A stretch of DNA of 64,000 nucleotides from Geobacter sp. DSM 9736 (GTDB lineage Bacteria > Desulfobacterota > Desulfuromonadia > Geobacterales > Geobacteraceae), in NCBI RefSeq assembly GCF_900187405.1, contig NZ_LT896716.1, positions 1,364,001 through 1,428,000 of the forward strand. Reading direction: 5' to 3'. How positions within the stretch are numbered: the first letter of the stretch is position 1; each line of letters opens with the position of its first letter. The notes below the pieces were generated by a model that searched no databases, was not told the origin of the DNA, and was given only the letters and a program-made list of their open reading frames with translations. This document shows positions 54,047-62,586 of the stretch, one piece after another. The translations under genes and the position numbers were made by a program.

Positions 54047-55288
54047 ATGGCACTCACCGACGTTCAAGCTAAGAAAGCTCAACCAAAAGAGAAGCCCTAC
54101 AAGCTGACGGACGGCGAGGGGCTATACCTGCAAGTTACCCCAAACGGTGGAAAGTGGTGGCGCTTCAAGTACCGGATCGACGGGAAAGAGAAGCTGCTTT
54201 CTCTGGGGGTATATCCTGACATCTCTCTGGCAGAGGCACGGGAACGGAGGCGAGAGGCAAGAAACCTTGTGGCCCATGGTATCGACCCCTCCGTGGAACG
54301 GAAAGCAGCCAAAGCTGCAAAGCGGGAACTACAGGCCAATAGCTTCGAGATAATCGCCCGTGAATGGCACGAACACATGCAGGGTAAGAAGGAATGGACA
54401 GCAGAACACGCGACGACGATCATGAACAGGCTGGAAAAGGACTGCTTTCCATGGATCGGCAGCAAGCCTATTACCGAAGTCACCGCCAAAGAGATCAAGG
54501 CCATTCTGGACAGAATAAAATCACGAGGCGTAATCGAAACTGCCAGACGCGCGCTCACGATCATGGGGCAAGTCTACCGATACGCCATCATGACTGACCG
54601 GGCAGAGTATGACATTTCCGGAGGATTCAGAGGCTATCTTCCGGCTACAGGTAAAACCCGGAAGCACATGGCATCGGTTACCGACCCCAAAGAACTCGCC
54701 CCCCTTCTCCGCGCCATAGATGGCTATCAAGGAACCCTTGCCGCTCAGTGCGCTTTGAAGCTGCTACCCCTCCTCTTTGTCCGTCCTGGGGAACTGCGGC
54801 ATATGGAATGGGCCGAGATCGACTTAGAGGCCGCTGAATGGAACATCCCCGCCCCAAAGATGAAAATGAAGCAACCGCACCTTGTACCCCTGTCACAGCA
54901 AGCGGTTGATGTTCTGAACGAGATAAAGCCTCTCACGGGCCACGGTAAATATGTGTTTCCCTCTGCGCGGTCCTTTCACCGCTGCATGTCCGACAACACT
55001 ATCAATGCCGCCTTCCGGCGCATGGGTTTTGATGGAGAAACAATCACCGGCCACGGCTTCAGAGCAACCGCCCGAACCATCCTTGACGAAATTCTAGGCT
55101 TCCGCGTTGACTTCATCGAACACCAGCTAGCACATGCCGTGAAAGACCCGAACGGCAGAGCCTACAATCGGACGGCGCACCTTGCCGAGCGCCGGAAGAT
55201 GATGCAAACGTGGGCGGATTATCTGGATGGGCTGAAGACGGGGGCGAAGGTTCTGCCGTTTAAGCCCTTAGCATCAGACAGGGGGTAG
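54047..55288 (+). CDS. int: Tyrosine recombinase integrase, P4 type
   Basis: 413 residues. An N-terminal DUF4102 arm-binding domain (VQAKKAQPKEKPYKLTDGEGLYLQVTPNG), a core-binding SAM-like domain (about 100-190) and a catalytic domain with Arg in FVRPGELRHMEW, HGFRATARTIL and C-terminal Tyr in GRAYNRTAHLAERRKMM. It should integrate and excise the element at tRNA-Sec, next to which it is placed and transcribed inward. Confidence 0.96.
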   Translation: MALTDVQAKKAQPKEKPYKLTDGEGLYLQVTPNGGKWWRFKYRIDGKEKLLSLGVYPDISLAEARERRREARNLVAHGIDPSVERKAAKAAKRELQANSFEIIAREWHEHMQGKKEWTAEHATTIMNRLEKDCFPWIGSKPITEVTAKEIKAILDRIKSRGVIETARRALTIMGQVYRYAIMTDRAEYDISGGFRGYLPATGKTRKHMASVTDPKELAPLLRAIDGYQGTLAAQCALKLLPLLFVRPGELRHMEWAEIDLEAAEWNIPAPKMKMKQPHLVPLSQQAVDVLNEIKPLTGHGKYVFPSARSFHRCMSDNTINAAFRRMGFDGETITGHGFRATARTILDEILGFRVDFIEHQLAHAVKDPNGRAYNRTAHLAERRKMMQTWADYLDGLKTGAKVLPFKPLASDRG

Positions 55289-55362
55289 CCAGGAGCAATC
55301 AGAAAAAGCCCGTTATATGGCAAATATGGAGGCGTAAATTGTCGAACAAAAAGGGAAACGGG

Positions 55363-55545
55363 ATGAATCTAACCCCCGCCGATATCCAAGCCCTAGCCCG
55401 CGCCATCGTAGCTGAGCAGAACCGGCAGCAACCCCCCGACAATATGACCTTTCGTGAGCGGTGGGACTGGCTGAAGGAGGAAGGGCGCAAGGGGTTGGCG
55501 AGAGAGAGAACTGAACAGAAAAGGAGGGCAGCGGATAACAAATAG
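55363..55545 (+). CDS. Small basic/acidic island protein, unknown
   Basis: About 60 residues from the ATG at 55363 (MNLTPADIQALARAIVAEQNR); a TTG 24 bp upstream is also in frame. Highly charged, predicted mostly helical (FRERWDWLKEEGRKGLARERTEQKR). Not recognised. Same strand as the integrase, 74 bp downstream. Confidence 0.5.
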   Translation: MNLTPADIQALARAIVAEQNRQQPPDNMTFRERWDWLKEEGRKGLARERTEQKRRAADNK

Positions 55546-55589
55546 TGGTGGTGTTAGTCTAATGAATGAGATAACCAAAGGAGGGAGTT

Positions 55590-55985
55590 ATGGGAAAGGT
55601 TAGTAACCTGGCAGCCGAGGTTCAGCAGCTCGCAGCAGAATTACAGACAGTCCAGAACGATCCCGAGCGCCTTGATGTTGTCACGCAGAAGTTAAGAACG
55701 GTACTAGATGAATTGCATTATGAGATCGAAGACCCACCCACACGGTTGGCTAAACTACAATACAGAAGATACTTCAACAATAAGCCTGTCCCCGTCAACC
55801 GCCTAGCGTGTAACCTTCTCAGACACCAAGACTGTCACATATTACGTTACCTCATCCATGCTAATGTCATTCCAGCCTTGAAAAAGCGAGGAAGATGGTA
55901 CGCCACCACTGAAACCCTCATTGCCTACTACAAATACAGAATAGAAAAAGACGAAATCGCGCGTTCGTGCAAGCGAGCGGCATGA
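55590..55985 (+). CDS. Island protein with possible C-terminal DNA-binding region
   Basis: 131 residues with a strong AAAGGAGGG site. The N-terminal half is a probable helical coil (LAAEVQQLAAELQTVQND); the C-terminal segment ILRYLIHANVIPALKKRGRWYATTETL resembles the helix-turn-helix of excisionase-like proteins. A recombination-directionality role is a guess from position beside int. Confidence 0.6.
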   Translation: MGKVSNLAAEVQQLAAELQTVQNDPERLDVVTQKLRTVLDELHYEIEDPPTRLAKLQYRRYFNNKPVPVNRLACNLLRHQDCHILRYLIHANVIPALKKRGRWYATTETLIAYYKYRIEKDEIARSCKRAA

Positions 55986-56086
55986 TATAACCAACCTCGC
56001 GGGGATAGTCCGGCCAGACGACAAGCCGCCTATCCTGGGGCGGTTTCCCCGCGATCATTACCAGGAGCGCTACAGGAGGCGCAAAC

Positions 56087-56740
56087 ATGCTTGACCCAGA
56101 AGTTAAATTCATGATTCAGGATTTACATACAAAAGTAGCACATGCATATAACATTACCTATGACAAGCTATCCAAGGCAAACTCTCATGATGCCATAGAA
56201 AATGCTGTTAAGACTTTAAAGGGACTTAGATCTGCCCCAGATGGTGTTGAATTTTCTCTCTTTGCAGCCGCCAAAGGTATGTACCTCGCACATGATCTAG
56301 CACAAAATCTCTACATGTTGCATGATTTCCCTCCTGAATCACTCCCAACTGATTATGTAATGGAACTGCTCAATACTGCTTTTGCTGCGGGGTTACTCTT
56401 AGGTAGCGCCCATCACGGTAATTATACAAGGATAGCTTTCGAGCGACATAAGCCCTTTTTAGATGCTTGCAAGAGAAGCAAAAAGGATAATTTAGGCAAG
56501 GTATTAGAAGATATGGTGGTCACTCACCTCGATACATCCGGAAGATTCCCCAGATTCAAAGAAATCATTCACGAACTAGAGTCACTCGCCGCTTCTGGAC
56601 ATGCGATAATTCAAGAAGTTGTGGACGACGAAGAAACAGTGCATTGGGTCACAAAGAAAGGGTTAGAAGAAGAGACATCATTTAAGGGCGTCCGCAATAG
56701 ATTGAGTTTGATTAAGAAGAAATATATTGAATCGAGATAA
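56087..56740 (+). CDS. Island protein, unknown function
   Basis: 217 residues with AGGAGG upstream. Base composition is clearly more AT-rich than neighbours, suggesting a different source. Predicted largely alpha-helical, with no membrane segment and no recognised motif; the C-terminal part DDEETVHWVTKKGLEEETSFKG may form a small separate unit. A hairpin with arms AAATCCCG/CGGGATTT follows (56742-56770). Candidate cargo gene. Confidence 0.65.
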   Translation: MLDPEVKFMIQDLHTKVAHAYNITYDKLSKANSHDAIENAVKTLKGLRSAPDGVEFSLFAAAKGMYLAHDLAQNLYMLHDFPPESLPTDYVMELLNTAFAAGLLLGSAHHGNYTRIAFERHKPFLDACKRSKKDNLGKVLEDMVVTHLDTSGRFPRFKEIIHELESLAASGHAIIQEVVDDEETVHWVTKKGLEEETSFKGVRNRLSLIKKKYIESR

Positions 56741-56818
56741 AAAATCCCGCTACCCGCATAGCCGGGATTTGCACTTTGTAGGATACCTCTAAACAACAAT
56801 GAACGGAGGTGTACTACT

Positions 56819-57055
56819 ATGGATGCAAGAGCAAAAACCCCCCTCCCCGAGACCGGCTATCTCCGGCTCTCCCAGATCGTTGGCAACCCCAAGCAAGGCA
56901 TTCCCGCGATTATTCCCGTCTCAAAATCCAGTTGGTGGGCAGGTGTAGCAAGTGGCCGCTATCCTTCCCCCGTCAAACTGTCGCCGCGTTGTACTGCGTG
57001 GCGGGTGGAGGATATCCGCGCTTGGATTGCCAATACCAGCAAGGAGGCAGCGTAA
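56819..57055 (+). CDS. AlpA-family transcriptional regulator
   Basis: 78 residues. The AlpA/excisionase helix-turn-helix pattern is seen: TGYLRLSQIVG, SKSSWWAGVASGRYPSPVKLSPRCTAWRVEDIRAWI. AlpA proteins activate integrase or replication genes in P4-like satellites and PICIs. A GGAGGT site precedes the ATG. It stands at the head of the replication gene group. Confidence 0.85.
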   Translation: MDARAKTPLPETGYLRLSQIVGNPKQGIPAIIPVSKSSWWAGVASGRYPSPVKLSPRCTAWRVEDIRAWIANTSKEAA

Positions 57056-57125
57056 AGTAATGGTGTAACAACAAACCCATCCCAACGGGGGATTGGGTAC
57101 AACAGCAAAAAGGAGCTGTGAAGAA

Positions 57126-57374
57126 ATGAAGACTTTCGAGACTGAATCAATCGACCTCGCTGCATTCCTGACAGCGGCGGGAAACCCACCAACCGTTTAC
57201 CTCAAGCCTAACGCATCCCGCGCCCTCTTCGAATTCACTGAAACTGAAGAACTCCGAGAAGCCATTGTTTCCTATGAGAGAGGGGCAGCACTCCCAGCCA
57301 AGAAGCTGCTAACCACCCGTTCAGCACTTTACCGAGAAGCTAGCCGGGTAGTGCGCGAAGGGGGTGGACGATGA
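57126..57374 (+). CDS. DUF5659-like island protein
   Basis: 82 residues from an ATG at 57126 with AAAGGAG upstream. The pattern FETESIDLAAFLTAAG...ALFEFTETEELREAIVSYERG is that of small DUF5659 proteins often found beside phage and satellite replication genes. Function unknown. Its stop overlaps the next start. Confidence 0.65.
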   Translation: MKTFETESIDLAAFLTAAGNPPTVYLKPNASRALFEFTETEELREAIVSYERGAALPAKKLLTTRSALYREASRVVREGGGR

Positions 57375-57583
57375 CCACGAACGGTAGACACCCTCACAGC
57401 AAGAGGCTACTCACCAAACCCCTCAAGTGCTCGTTGATCGGTCTACTCAACAAAGTTGACCGGCTTCATGATGAAGGAAACGCTACCAGAATCACAATAG
57501 CAATGATCGATTGCATCCAACTACTATTGGCAGAGGCTTCGTACCTTGACTCTAAGGAGGTACGCAATGGACGAATTTCTTGA
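57371..57583 (+). CDS. Small island protein, unknown
   Basis: 70 residues, start overlapping the previous stop by 4 bp; basic N-terminus (HPHSKRLLTKPLKC) and a helical centre. Its 3' end overlaps the start of the replication protein gene, so all three are probably translated together. No motif recognised. Confidence 0.5.
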   Translation: MTTNGRHPHSKRLLTKPLKCSLIGLLNKVDRLHDEGNATRITIAMIDCIQLLLAEASYLDSKEVRNGRIS

Positions 57584-59408
57584 AGCCATAAGGAAAGCTA
57601 CAGGGGGCGCACCTTCCCCTTCCGAACTTGTGCCGGGGAAATTGATACGGTTTCCGACTAGCGACAGAAGAGGCGATGACGCCGGATGGTGCAAGCTCTT
57701 CGATGATGGGCAAGCGGGCGTTTTTGGTGACTGGCGGAGCGGCGTTAGTGATACCTGGCAAGGCAACACGCCAAAGACAGACGGAGAGCGGGCGGCATTC
57801 CTAGCAAGGGTAAAGCAAGCGCGGGAAGAGGCAGCGCGGGTACAAGAGCAGGAGCGGGCCGAATGCCGGAAGAGATCAGCCGAGATATGGGGCAGCGCCA
57901 CAGAAGCGAAACCAGAAAATCCCTACCTCCTCGCAAAACAGGTGAAGCCCTACGGCGTGAGACAGTGGCAAGATAACGTCCTTGTGCCGGTGAGAGACAG
58001 CGGCGGCACACTTCACGGCTTACAGTTCATAGGGCCGGAAGGTGCTAAGAAATTCAAGAAAGGCACAGCGGTTGCGGGGTGTTACCACTCACTAGGCAAA
58101 CCCGATGGAAAGATCATCATTGCCGAAGGCTATGCTACCGGCGCAACCCTTCACGAAATCACCGGTCATGCTGTTGCTGTCGCCTTTAACGCGGGGAACC
58201 TCAAACCAGTTGCTGAGGCATTGCGGGCGAAGTATCCAGATATTGAAATCATCATTGCAGCCGATGACGACCACGCCACAGAAGGCAACCCCGGCCTTAC
58301 AAAAGCGACCGAAGCGGCACAGGCGGTAAATGGTTTGCTAGCTGTTCCGGCCTTCCCCGATACACGGGGGGCAAAGGATACCGACTTCAACGACCTTGTA
58401 CGGATAACTACGCCAAACGTAGTTAAGGCATGTATCGACAGTGCAGCCATACCTATCCCTTCCCCTGCCAAAGAAAACGCCTCACAGACTTTAGAAGCAC
58501 GGAAAATCAAAGCTGTATCTGTCCTTGAGTTCATGCAGCTAGATTTCCCCCCGCGCCGGTCCCTGCTTGCTCCTTGGTTGCCATTCCAGGGCTTAACTAT
58601 GGTGTACGCGCCAAGGGGCATCGGAAAAACGCATTTCAGCCTAGGTGTTGCCTATGCCGTTTCGAGCGGTGGAAAATTCTTGAACTGGGAGGCACCGGCC
58701 CCGGCGGGGGTTCTCTTCCTTGACGGTGAAATGCCTGCAAACGTGCTGAAAGAGAGGATAGCGCGGCTTGCTGTTTCAGAGGAAAAGGAGCCAGCCGCCC
58801 CCTTTCATATCATCACCCCAGACCTTCAGCCGGATTGCAGGATGCTCGACCTATCGAGACTAGAAGACCAGCAGGAGTTGCAACCATTCCTTGAAGGTAT
58901 CGCGCTAATAATCGTGGACAACCTTAGCACCCTATGCAGGACCGGGAAGGAGAACGAGGGCGAAGGGTGGTTGACGGTACAACAATGGGCGCTGCAGCAA
59001 CGAGCAGCGGGGCGGTCCGTCCTCTTCATTCACCATGCAGGCAAGAACGGAGAGCAGCGGGGTACATCACGCCGGGAGGATGTCCTTGATACGGTTATCG
59101 CGCTGAAACGGCCAGCGGACTACACCCCAGATAAAGGGGCTTGCTTTGAGGTGCACTTTGAGAAGGCGCGGGGACTATTCGGAGATGACACTAAACCCTT
59201 TGAGGCACAGCTAACCACTACGCCGGATGGACAGCAGGCATGGACGATTAAACCTCTTGATGAATCGACGGCGGAGAAGGTTGCAAAGCTCTTAAATGAA
59301 GGGGTGGAGCAAAAAGATATTCCAGAGATGCTAGGGATTCATAAGGGCTCAGTTTCGAAGGCAAAGAAAAGGGCTCAAGAATTGGGATTGCTGAAGGCGG
59401 TTTCCTAG
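57567..59408 (+). CDS. Replication protein: Toprim primase-like domain fused to RepA-type helicase
   Basis: About 613 residues from the ATG at 57567 with AAGGAGG upstream. The middle has a Toprim-like fold (KIIIAEGYATGATLHE; EIIIAADDDHATEGNPG). The second half is a RecA-fold ATPase (VYAPRGIGKTHFSLGVAYA Walker A; VLFLDGEMP Walker B). The C-terminus has a helix-turn-helix (KDIPEMLGIHKGSVSKAKKRA). Proteins of this type start replication of satellites and plasmids; the GGAAAC-rich region just downstream is the likely origin. Confidence 0.88.
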   Translation: MDEFLEAIRKATGGAPSPSELVPGKLIRFPTSDRRGDDAGWCKLFDDGQAGVFGDWRSGVSDTWQGNTPKTDGERAAFLARVKQAREEAARVQEQERAECRKRSAEIWGSATEAKPENPYLLAKQVKPYGVRQWQDNVLVPVRDSGGTLHGLQFIGPEGAKKFKKGTAVAGCYHSLGKPDGKIIIAEGYATGATLHEITGHAVAVAFNAGNLKPVAEALRAKYPDIEIIIAADDDHATEGNPGLTKATEAAQAVNGLLAVPAFPDTRGAKDTDFNDLVRITTPNVVKACIDSAAIPIPSPAKENASQTLEARKIKAVSVLEFMQLDFPPRRSLLAPWLPFQGLTMVYAPRGIGKTHFSLGVAYAVSSGGKFLNWEAPAPAGVLFLDGEMPANVLKERIARLAVSEEKEPAAPFHIITPDLQPDCRMLDLSRLEDQQELQPFLEGIALIIVDNLSTLCRTGKENEGEGWLTVQQWALQQRAAGRSVLFIHHAGKNGEQRGTSRREDVLDTVIALKRPADYTPDKGACFEVHFEKARGLFGDDTKPFEAQLTTTPDGQQAWTIKPLDESTAEKVAKLLNEGVEQKDIPEMLGIHKGSVSKAKKRAQELGLLKAVS

Positions 59409-59590
59409 GTTTCCCAGTTTCCTTGTATAGGGGAGGAAACCAGGAAACTTTTTCAAGAAACGGGAAACACGGAGGGAAACCCAATGGAAACGACTAGCCT
59501 TAAAGCACTGTCAATCAAGCATCTACAGGGAAACCACCAAGCAAACTTTAGGGAAACTTCTAGTTTCCTAGGGGGAAACTTCAAGGAAAC
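59400..59590 (+). other. Iteron-like replication origin of the island
   Basis: The hexamer GGAAAC occurs nine times in direct orientation (starting 59435, 59443, 59463, 59475, 59486, 59529, 59552, 59574, 59585) and four times inverted (59400, 59409, 59417, 59563) within 191 bp. Many are expanded to GGGAAAC. It follows the replication gene directly and overlaps the start of the next gene. Confidence 0.7.
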
Positions 59591-59960
59591 CGGGGCAGTG
59601 GTTGCCGAGTGGGATTCACTGCAATTTGCAGCTAAGGAACTTGGGACAATCCAGGAAGTTATGCGGACAGCGGTTTACCTGACCCCTGCCGGAAAGTTGA
59701 TGGTGTCAGGGCATGTTGATGACCTTGCAGCGGAGGTTGTGAAATTGACCGGCGATGACCTGAACAAGCAACGGGAATTGCTAATCCGCCATTGTGAAGC
59801 CTTCGACCCTAACCATATATGGCGGCTTTGGGAAGAGTGGGAAGAACGGGCGGCGATAATGGAGCATGAGGCGGGATTGCCGAGGGAAGAGGCAGAGAGG
59901 CAGGCGGCAGCGATCTTACATCTAACTGCATTTCTGCCGGACCAGCAAGCGGCGGCATAG
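59484..59960 (+). CDS. Island protein, unknown function
   Basis: 158 residues, GGAGGG upstream. The first 35 codons are built from the GGAAAC iterons, so this part may be shaped by DNA function rather than protein. The rest is helical and acidic (EEWEERAAIMEHEAGLPREEAERQAAAIL). Not recognised. Confidence 0.6.
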   Translation: METTSLKALSIKHLQGNHQANFRETSSFLGGNFKETGAVVAEWDSLQFAAKELGTIQEVMRTAVYLTPAGKLMVSGHVDDLAAEVVKLTGDDLNKQRELLIRHCEAFDPNHIWRLWEEWEERAAIMEHEAGLPREEAERQAAAILHLTAFLPDQQAAA

Positions 59961-59971
59961 GAGGTATAGCA

Positions 59972-60166
59972 ATGGGTGAGGTGATACGGGTTAATTTTTG
60001 GGCGAAGTACGAGCGGCTTCCTTTCGGCTTTGAGGGTGATCCGTGGTCAGATTTCGACATTTGCCCGATGTGTGATGCAAAGCCAGGAGAATACCACGAG
60101 AGAGGATGCGGCATTGAGCGGTGCAATATTTGCGGCGGTCAGTCAATTTCGTGCAGGTGTGACTAA
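59972..60166 (+). CDS. Small zinc-ribbon-like island protein
   Basis: 64 residues, AGGAGGT upstream. Cysteines occur as CPMC, HERGCGIERCNIC and SCRC, suggesting one or two zinc sites in the C-terminal half. Similar small proteins are common in phages, with unknown roles. Only 11 bp separate it from the preceding gene. Confidence 0.65.
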   Translation: MGEVIRVNFWAKYERLPFGFEGDPWSDFDICPMCDAKPGEYHERGCGIERCNICGGQSISCRCD

Positions 60167-60168
60167 CT

Positions 60169-60327
60169 ATGTCAGACGAGATACTCAGAGAAATCGACGG
60201 CAGTTTATCAGGAATAATACTTGAACTGCACGCGCTGAACGAGTCGCTAAGGGCAGTGGTTGAGCTGCTAACTAAATCCCTGCTGATATGCGGGAACGAA
60301 CAAACAGACGGAAAAGGGGTGCAATAA
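60169..60327 (+). CDS. Very small helical island protein
   Basis: 52 residues (starts MSDEILREIDGS), 2 bp after the previous stop; its TAA overlaps the ATG of the next gene. The sequence is a single predicted amphipathic helix with Leu/Ile heptads (ILELHALNESLRAVVELL). Supported only by tight packing in the operon. Confidence 0.5.
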   Translation: MSDEILREIDGSLSGIILELHALNESLRAVVELLTKSLLICGNEQTDGKGVQ

Positions 60328-60920
60328 TGAGCATGAGCCAGGGAAGCAGTAACCAGAGTACAGAGAGTGGCGGGAACACTCAAGTGTCACGAGATGACCG
60401 GCTACAGATTTACAACAACGCGGCCATGAAGGTAGGAAATCCTGCTGGCGGCTGGGGGCTTGGTTCGCCTCAAAGCGAACCCTACAACGGCCCCACTGTT
60501 ACAAACGCCCGTATTTCGGATTACTGGAATAAAGTTGATCGTTACGGCACCGGAGATCCTTCTATCACTGATTATGCCGGATATGCAGCCGGGCGGGTGA
60601 AGGATGGCTACAACTACCTTGATGACAAGGCTAGACGGTTCGGCAGTGCTCAAGACGAAGCCTTAAAAAAGGATGGCTCTTTCTCTAATGTCAGGAGCAG
60701 TGACGGTTTTGGCTTCAACATGGAAACAGCCGGGTATTTAACAGGAGCAGCACAACGGACACTTGCCCCACTTCTCAGCATGGCAGGGGCAAATAAAGGG
60801 CTAGGCATTCCCCCCTCAGCACCACTTGTGCCAGGCGGCTCGAAACCGGCCTTAGAGGATGAAGAATATCTAGAGCGGTATTATGGGATACCACGGAGGA
60901 AGAAGAGGCGGCTTTACTGA
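60327..60920 (+). CDS. Gly/Ser/Asn-rich island protein, unknown
   Basis: About 197 residues from the ATG at 60327 (GGGG site upstream), overlapping the previous stop. The N-terminus is Ser/Gln/Asn-rich, the middle has repeated Tyr/Gly/Asp (YAGYAAGRVKDGYNYLDD), and the C-terminus is basic (YYGIPRRKKRRLY). This composition resembles minor virion or ejection proteins, but no homologue is recognised. Confidence 0.6.
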   Translation: MSMSQGSSNQSTESGGNTQVSRDDRLQIYNNAAMKVGNPAGGWGLGSPQSEPYNGPTVTNARISDYWNKVDRYGTGDPSITDYAGYAAGRVKDGYNYLDDKARRFGSAQDEALKKDGSFSNVRSSDGFGFNMETAGYLTGAAQRTLAPLLSMAGANKGLGIPPSAPLVPGGSKPALEDEEYLERYYGIPRRKKRRLY

Positions 60921-61025
60921 CACATTCCGGGGAAGGGGCGAAGGCTTGAAAACTTACAATATGTATGTTTTCGCCTCCCATTCCGCCCTTTTTATGTTCG
61001 GCTTTCTTCGCCGGAAGGAGACGTT

Positions 61026-61421
61026 ATGAAAACAAATAGGCTTACAACAGAGGAGAAACAGCACATTGCAATATTAGCCGCTCAGGGTAGTAGCTGTCTT
61101 GCCATTGGCAATGCGATAGGCAGAGACGACAAGACGGTTGCACGCGCCCTGAAGAAAGAGGACGTGCAAGCATTGGTTACCGAGGCTCAACAGCGGATCG
61201 GCCTGAAGTGGCAGGAGATATCAGAAAGCATCCTTGATCGGATTACAGAGGGGGACATAGAAAAGGCCGGATTGAGAGACAAGGTTGTTGCTGGAGGGAT
61301 TGCGCTGGATAAATCAAGGCTAGCCCTTGGCCTGTCTACTGAAAACGTTTCTAGGGCTGTTAAGATTGTACTTGCAACGAATAGTGATGAACTAAGTAAA
61401 CTCGTTGAAGGAGAAGAGTAG
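61026..61421 (+). CDS. HTH protein, candidate small terminase-like
   Basis: 131 residues, GGAAGGAGA upstream. An N-terminal helix-turn-helix (HIAILAAQGSSCLAIGNAIGRDDKTVARALKK) is followed by helices (ISESILDRITEGDIEKAGLRDKVVAGGIALDKSRLALG). The layout is like phage small terminase subunits, which select DNA for packaging, but could equally be a transcription regulator. Confidence 0.6.
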   Translation: MKTNRLTTEEKQHIAILAAQGSSCLAIGNAIGRDDKTVARALKKEDVQALVTEAQQRIGLKWQEISESILDRITEGDIEKAGLRDKVVAGGIALDKSRLALGLSTENVSRAVKIVLATNSDELSKLVEGEE

Positions 61422-61477
61422 ACTTTAATGTTAGATTAGTGTAATCTTCGCCGCCACTGCCAAGAGCGGGAGGGGAA

Positions 61478-61861
61478 ATGAAGGGAACGATATCTGGCTT
61501 ATTGGTACTGTTTATCTGCACTGGCTGTACTCGCTACTACTATAACCCCAATTGTCGTGGAGAGCCTTATTTCAGCGAAAATAAGAACTTCTGCAAGGAA
61601 TATAGTGAATTGCAATGTTCAAAAGTTGATGGGGTGGCATGGCCTGCAATGCTGCTATTACCTTTAGCCGTTGTCGCAGGTGCTGCAGAGGTGCAAAATA
61701 AGGTAACTAGCAGCCCCCACTACCAGGCGGGGGGATCGGCTTATACCGACTACACAAGACCGGAGAATCAACCCGCCCCTCGATTATCGCCGATGCAGCA
61801 ACAGATAAACAACGGTAATGGTCTTGGCCGATACGGTAATTACCCGGATTACCAGCGCTAA
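61478..61861 (+). CDS. Predicted lipoprotein encoded by the island
   Basis: 127 residues. A signal peptide with lipobox FICTGC (Cys17) precedes a Cys-containing region (NCRGEPYFSENKNFCKEY, LQCSKVDG), one hydrophobic stretch (AWPAMLLLPLAVVAGAA) and a Pro/Asn/Gln-rich tail. It should be anchored in the envelope; lipoproteins on satellites sometimes change phage receptor access, but that is only a suggestion here. Confidence 0.7.
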   Translation: MKGTISGLLVLFICTGCTRYYYNPNCRGEPYFSENKNFCKEYSELQCSKVDGVAWPAMLLLPLAVVAGAAEVQNKVTSSPHYQAGGSAYTDYTRPENQPAPRLSPMQQQINNGNGLGRYGNYPDYQR

Positions 61862-62503
61862 TCGATTGCTGCTTTTTTGCTACTAGCCGGTCAGGATATC
61901 AAGCAATCGAATACGCCTTATATACCTGCTATCATTATAAATACAAGTCTTCTAATCGTCAGATAACGCGTCAATGCTGTTAATGCTTGGGCCGGGAAAT
62001 CGGCCTGCCCTTTTTTTAGTCCGACACCGGTAAGTTTCACTCCCCTATAGAGCCAGCATAGAAGGGAATTCAACTGTCGTTTTCGGTTGATTTTTCGAGT
62101 AATGGGAGACCTTTTGTTTGGTGTAAGTTTTTTGAGGGCTATTTACCAATGCAACGCCTGGCACAATGGTACCCCCCCCTCTTATTTTTTCACTTTTGCC
62201 TAAGTAGCTGTAGGGGATAGCGTAGCTAAAGCCCGCTACAATAAAGGTTTTGCAACCTTGTCGTACTCGACAGCCTTGTGCGTTTTTGCGTACCTCACTA
62301 CAGGTATTAGAGCAATTCACAGCCTTCTTCTAAAAAATGTGGCGCACCCAGAGAGGTTGTAGACGCAAAATCTAGCAACCTATGCAAGGCTACCCCCTAA
62401 GTTCCGCTTCTAAAGCCATTTAACACGGGGTATCTTTGGGGGTAACAGCAACATCATCAGCTGATATTTCTTTTTTATTCCGAAGATTTACAAAGCATTT
62501 TGT
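61862..62503. other. Non-coding right end of island
   Basis: About 640 bp without a convincing gene. It has a terminator-like hairpin GGCCG/CGGCC followed by T7 (61990-62017), a weak minus-strand frame at 62045-62320 with only a GTG start, and a GGGGTAAC motif near the right att site (62439-62446). Confidence 0.5.
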
Positions 62504-62524
62504 ATTCCCATGTGCTCCGCCAAT
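62504..62524 (+). other. attR
   Basis: ATTCCCATGTGCTCCGCCAAT repeats the tRNA-Sec 3' end (53840-53861) with one base missing. The duplicated tail does not form a second tRNA. Confidence 0.82.
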
Positions 62525-62556
62525 CAACATCCAACCCAATCACGATGCAGTGAGGC

Positions 62557-62586
62557 AACCCGCTAAAATGGCGGGTTTTCTTTTAA
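62557..62586 (+). terminator. Terminator after attR, probably the original tRNA-Sec terminator
   Basis: Stem AACCCGC/GCGGGTT (62557-62563, 62571-62577) with TTTT-C-TTTT. Related to the hairpin at 53894-53914 on the other side of the island. Confidence 0.75.

Larger units (their letters stand above)
53840..62524 (+). mobile_element. Integrated phage-satellite-like element at tRNA-Sec (8.7 kb)
   Basis: Bounded by near-identical repeats ATTCCCATGTGCCTCCGCCAAT (53840-53861) and ATTCCCATGTGCTCCGCCAAT (62504-62524), with further similarity beyond. It carries, all on the plus strand and with good ribosome-binding sites, a P4-type integrase, small proteins, AlpA-like regulator, DUF5659-like protein, Toprim-helicase replication protein, iteron-like origin, HTH/terminase-like protein and a lipoprotein. 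No phage head, tail or lysis genes are recognised. This gene order matches phage-inducible chromosomal islands or P4-like satellites. Confidence 0.85.

Noticed and set aside
62045-62320. 91-residue minus-strand frame at the island's right end
   Set aside because: GTG start with a poor ribosome-binding site, opposite to all other island genes, composition not protein-like; left as non-coding.
62504-62524. Second tRNA gene at attR
   Set aside because: Only the 3' tail of tRNA-Sec is duplicated, with one base missing; no other tRNA arms are present.
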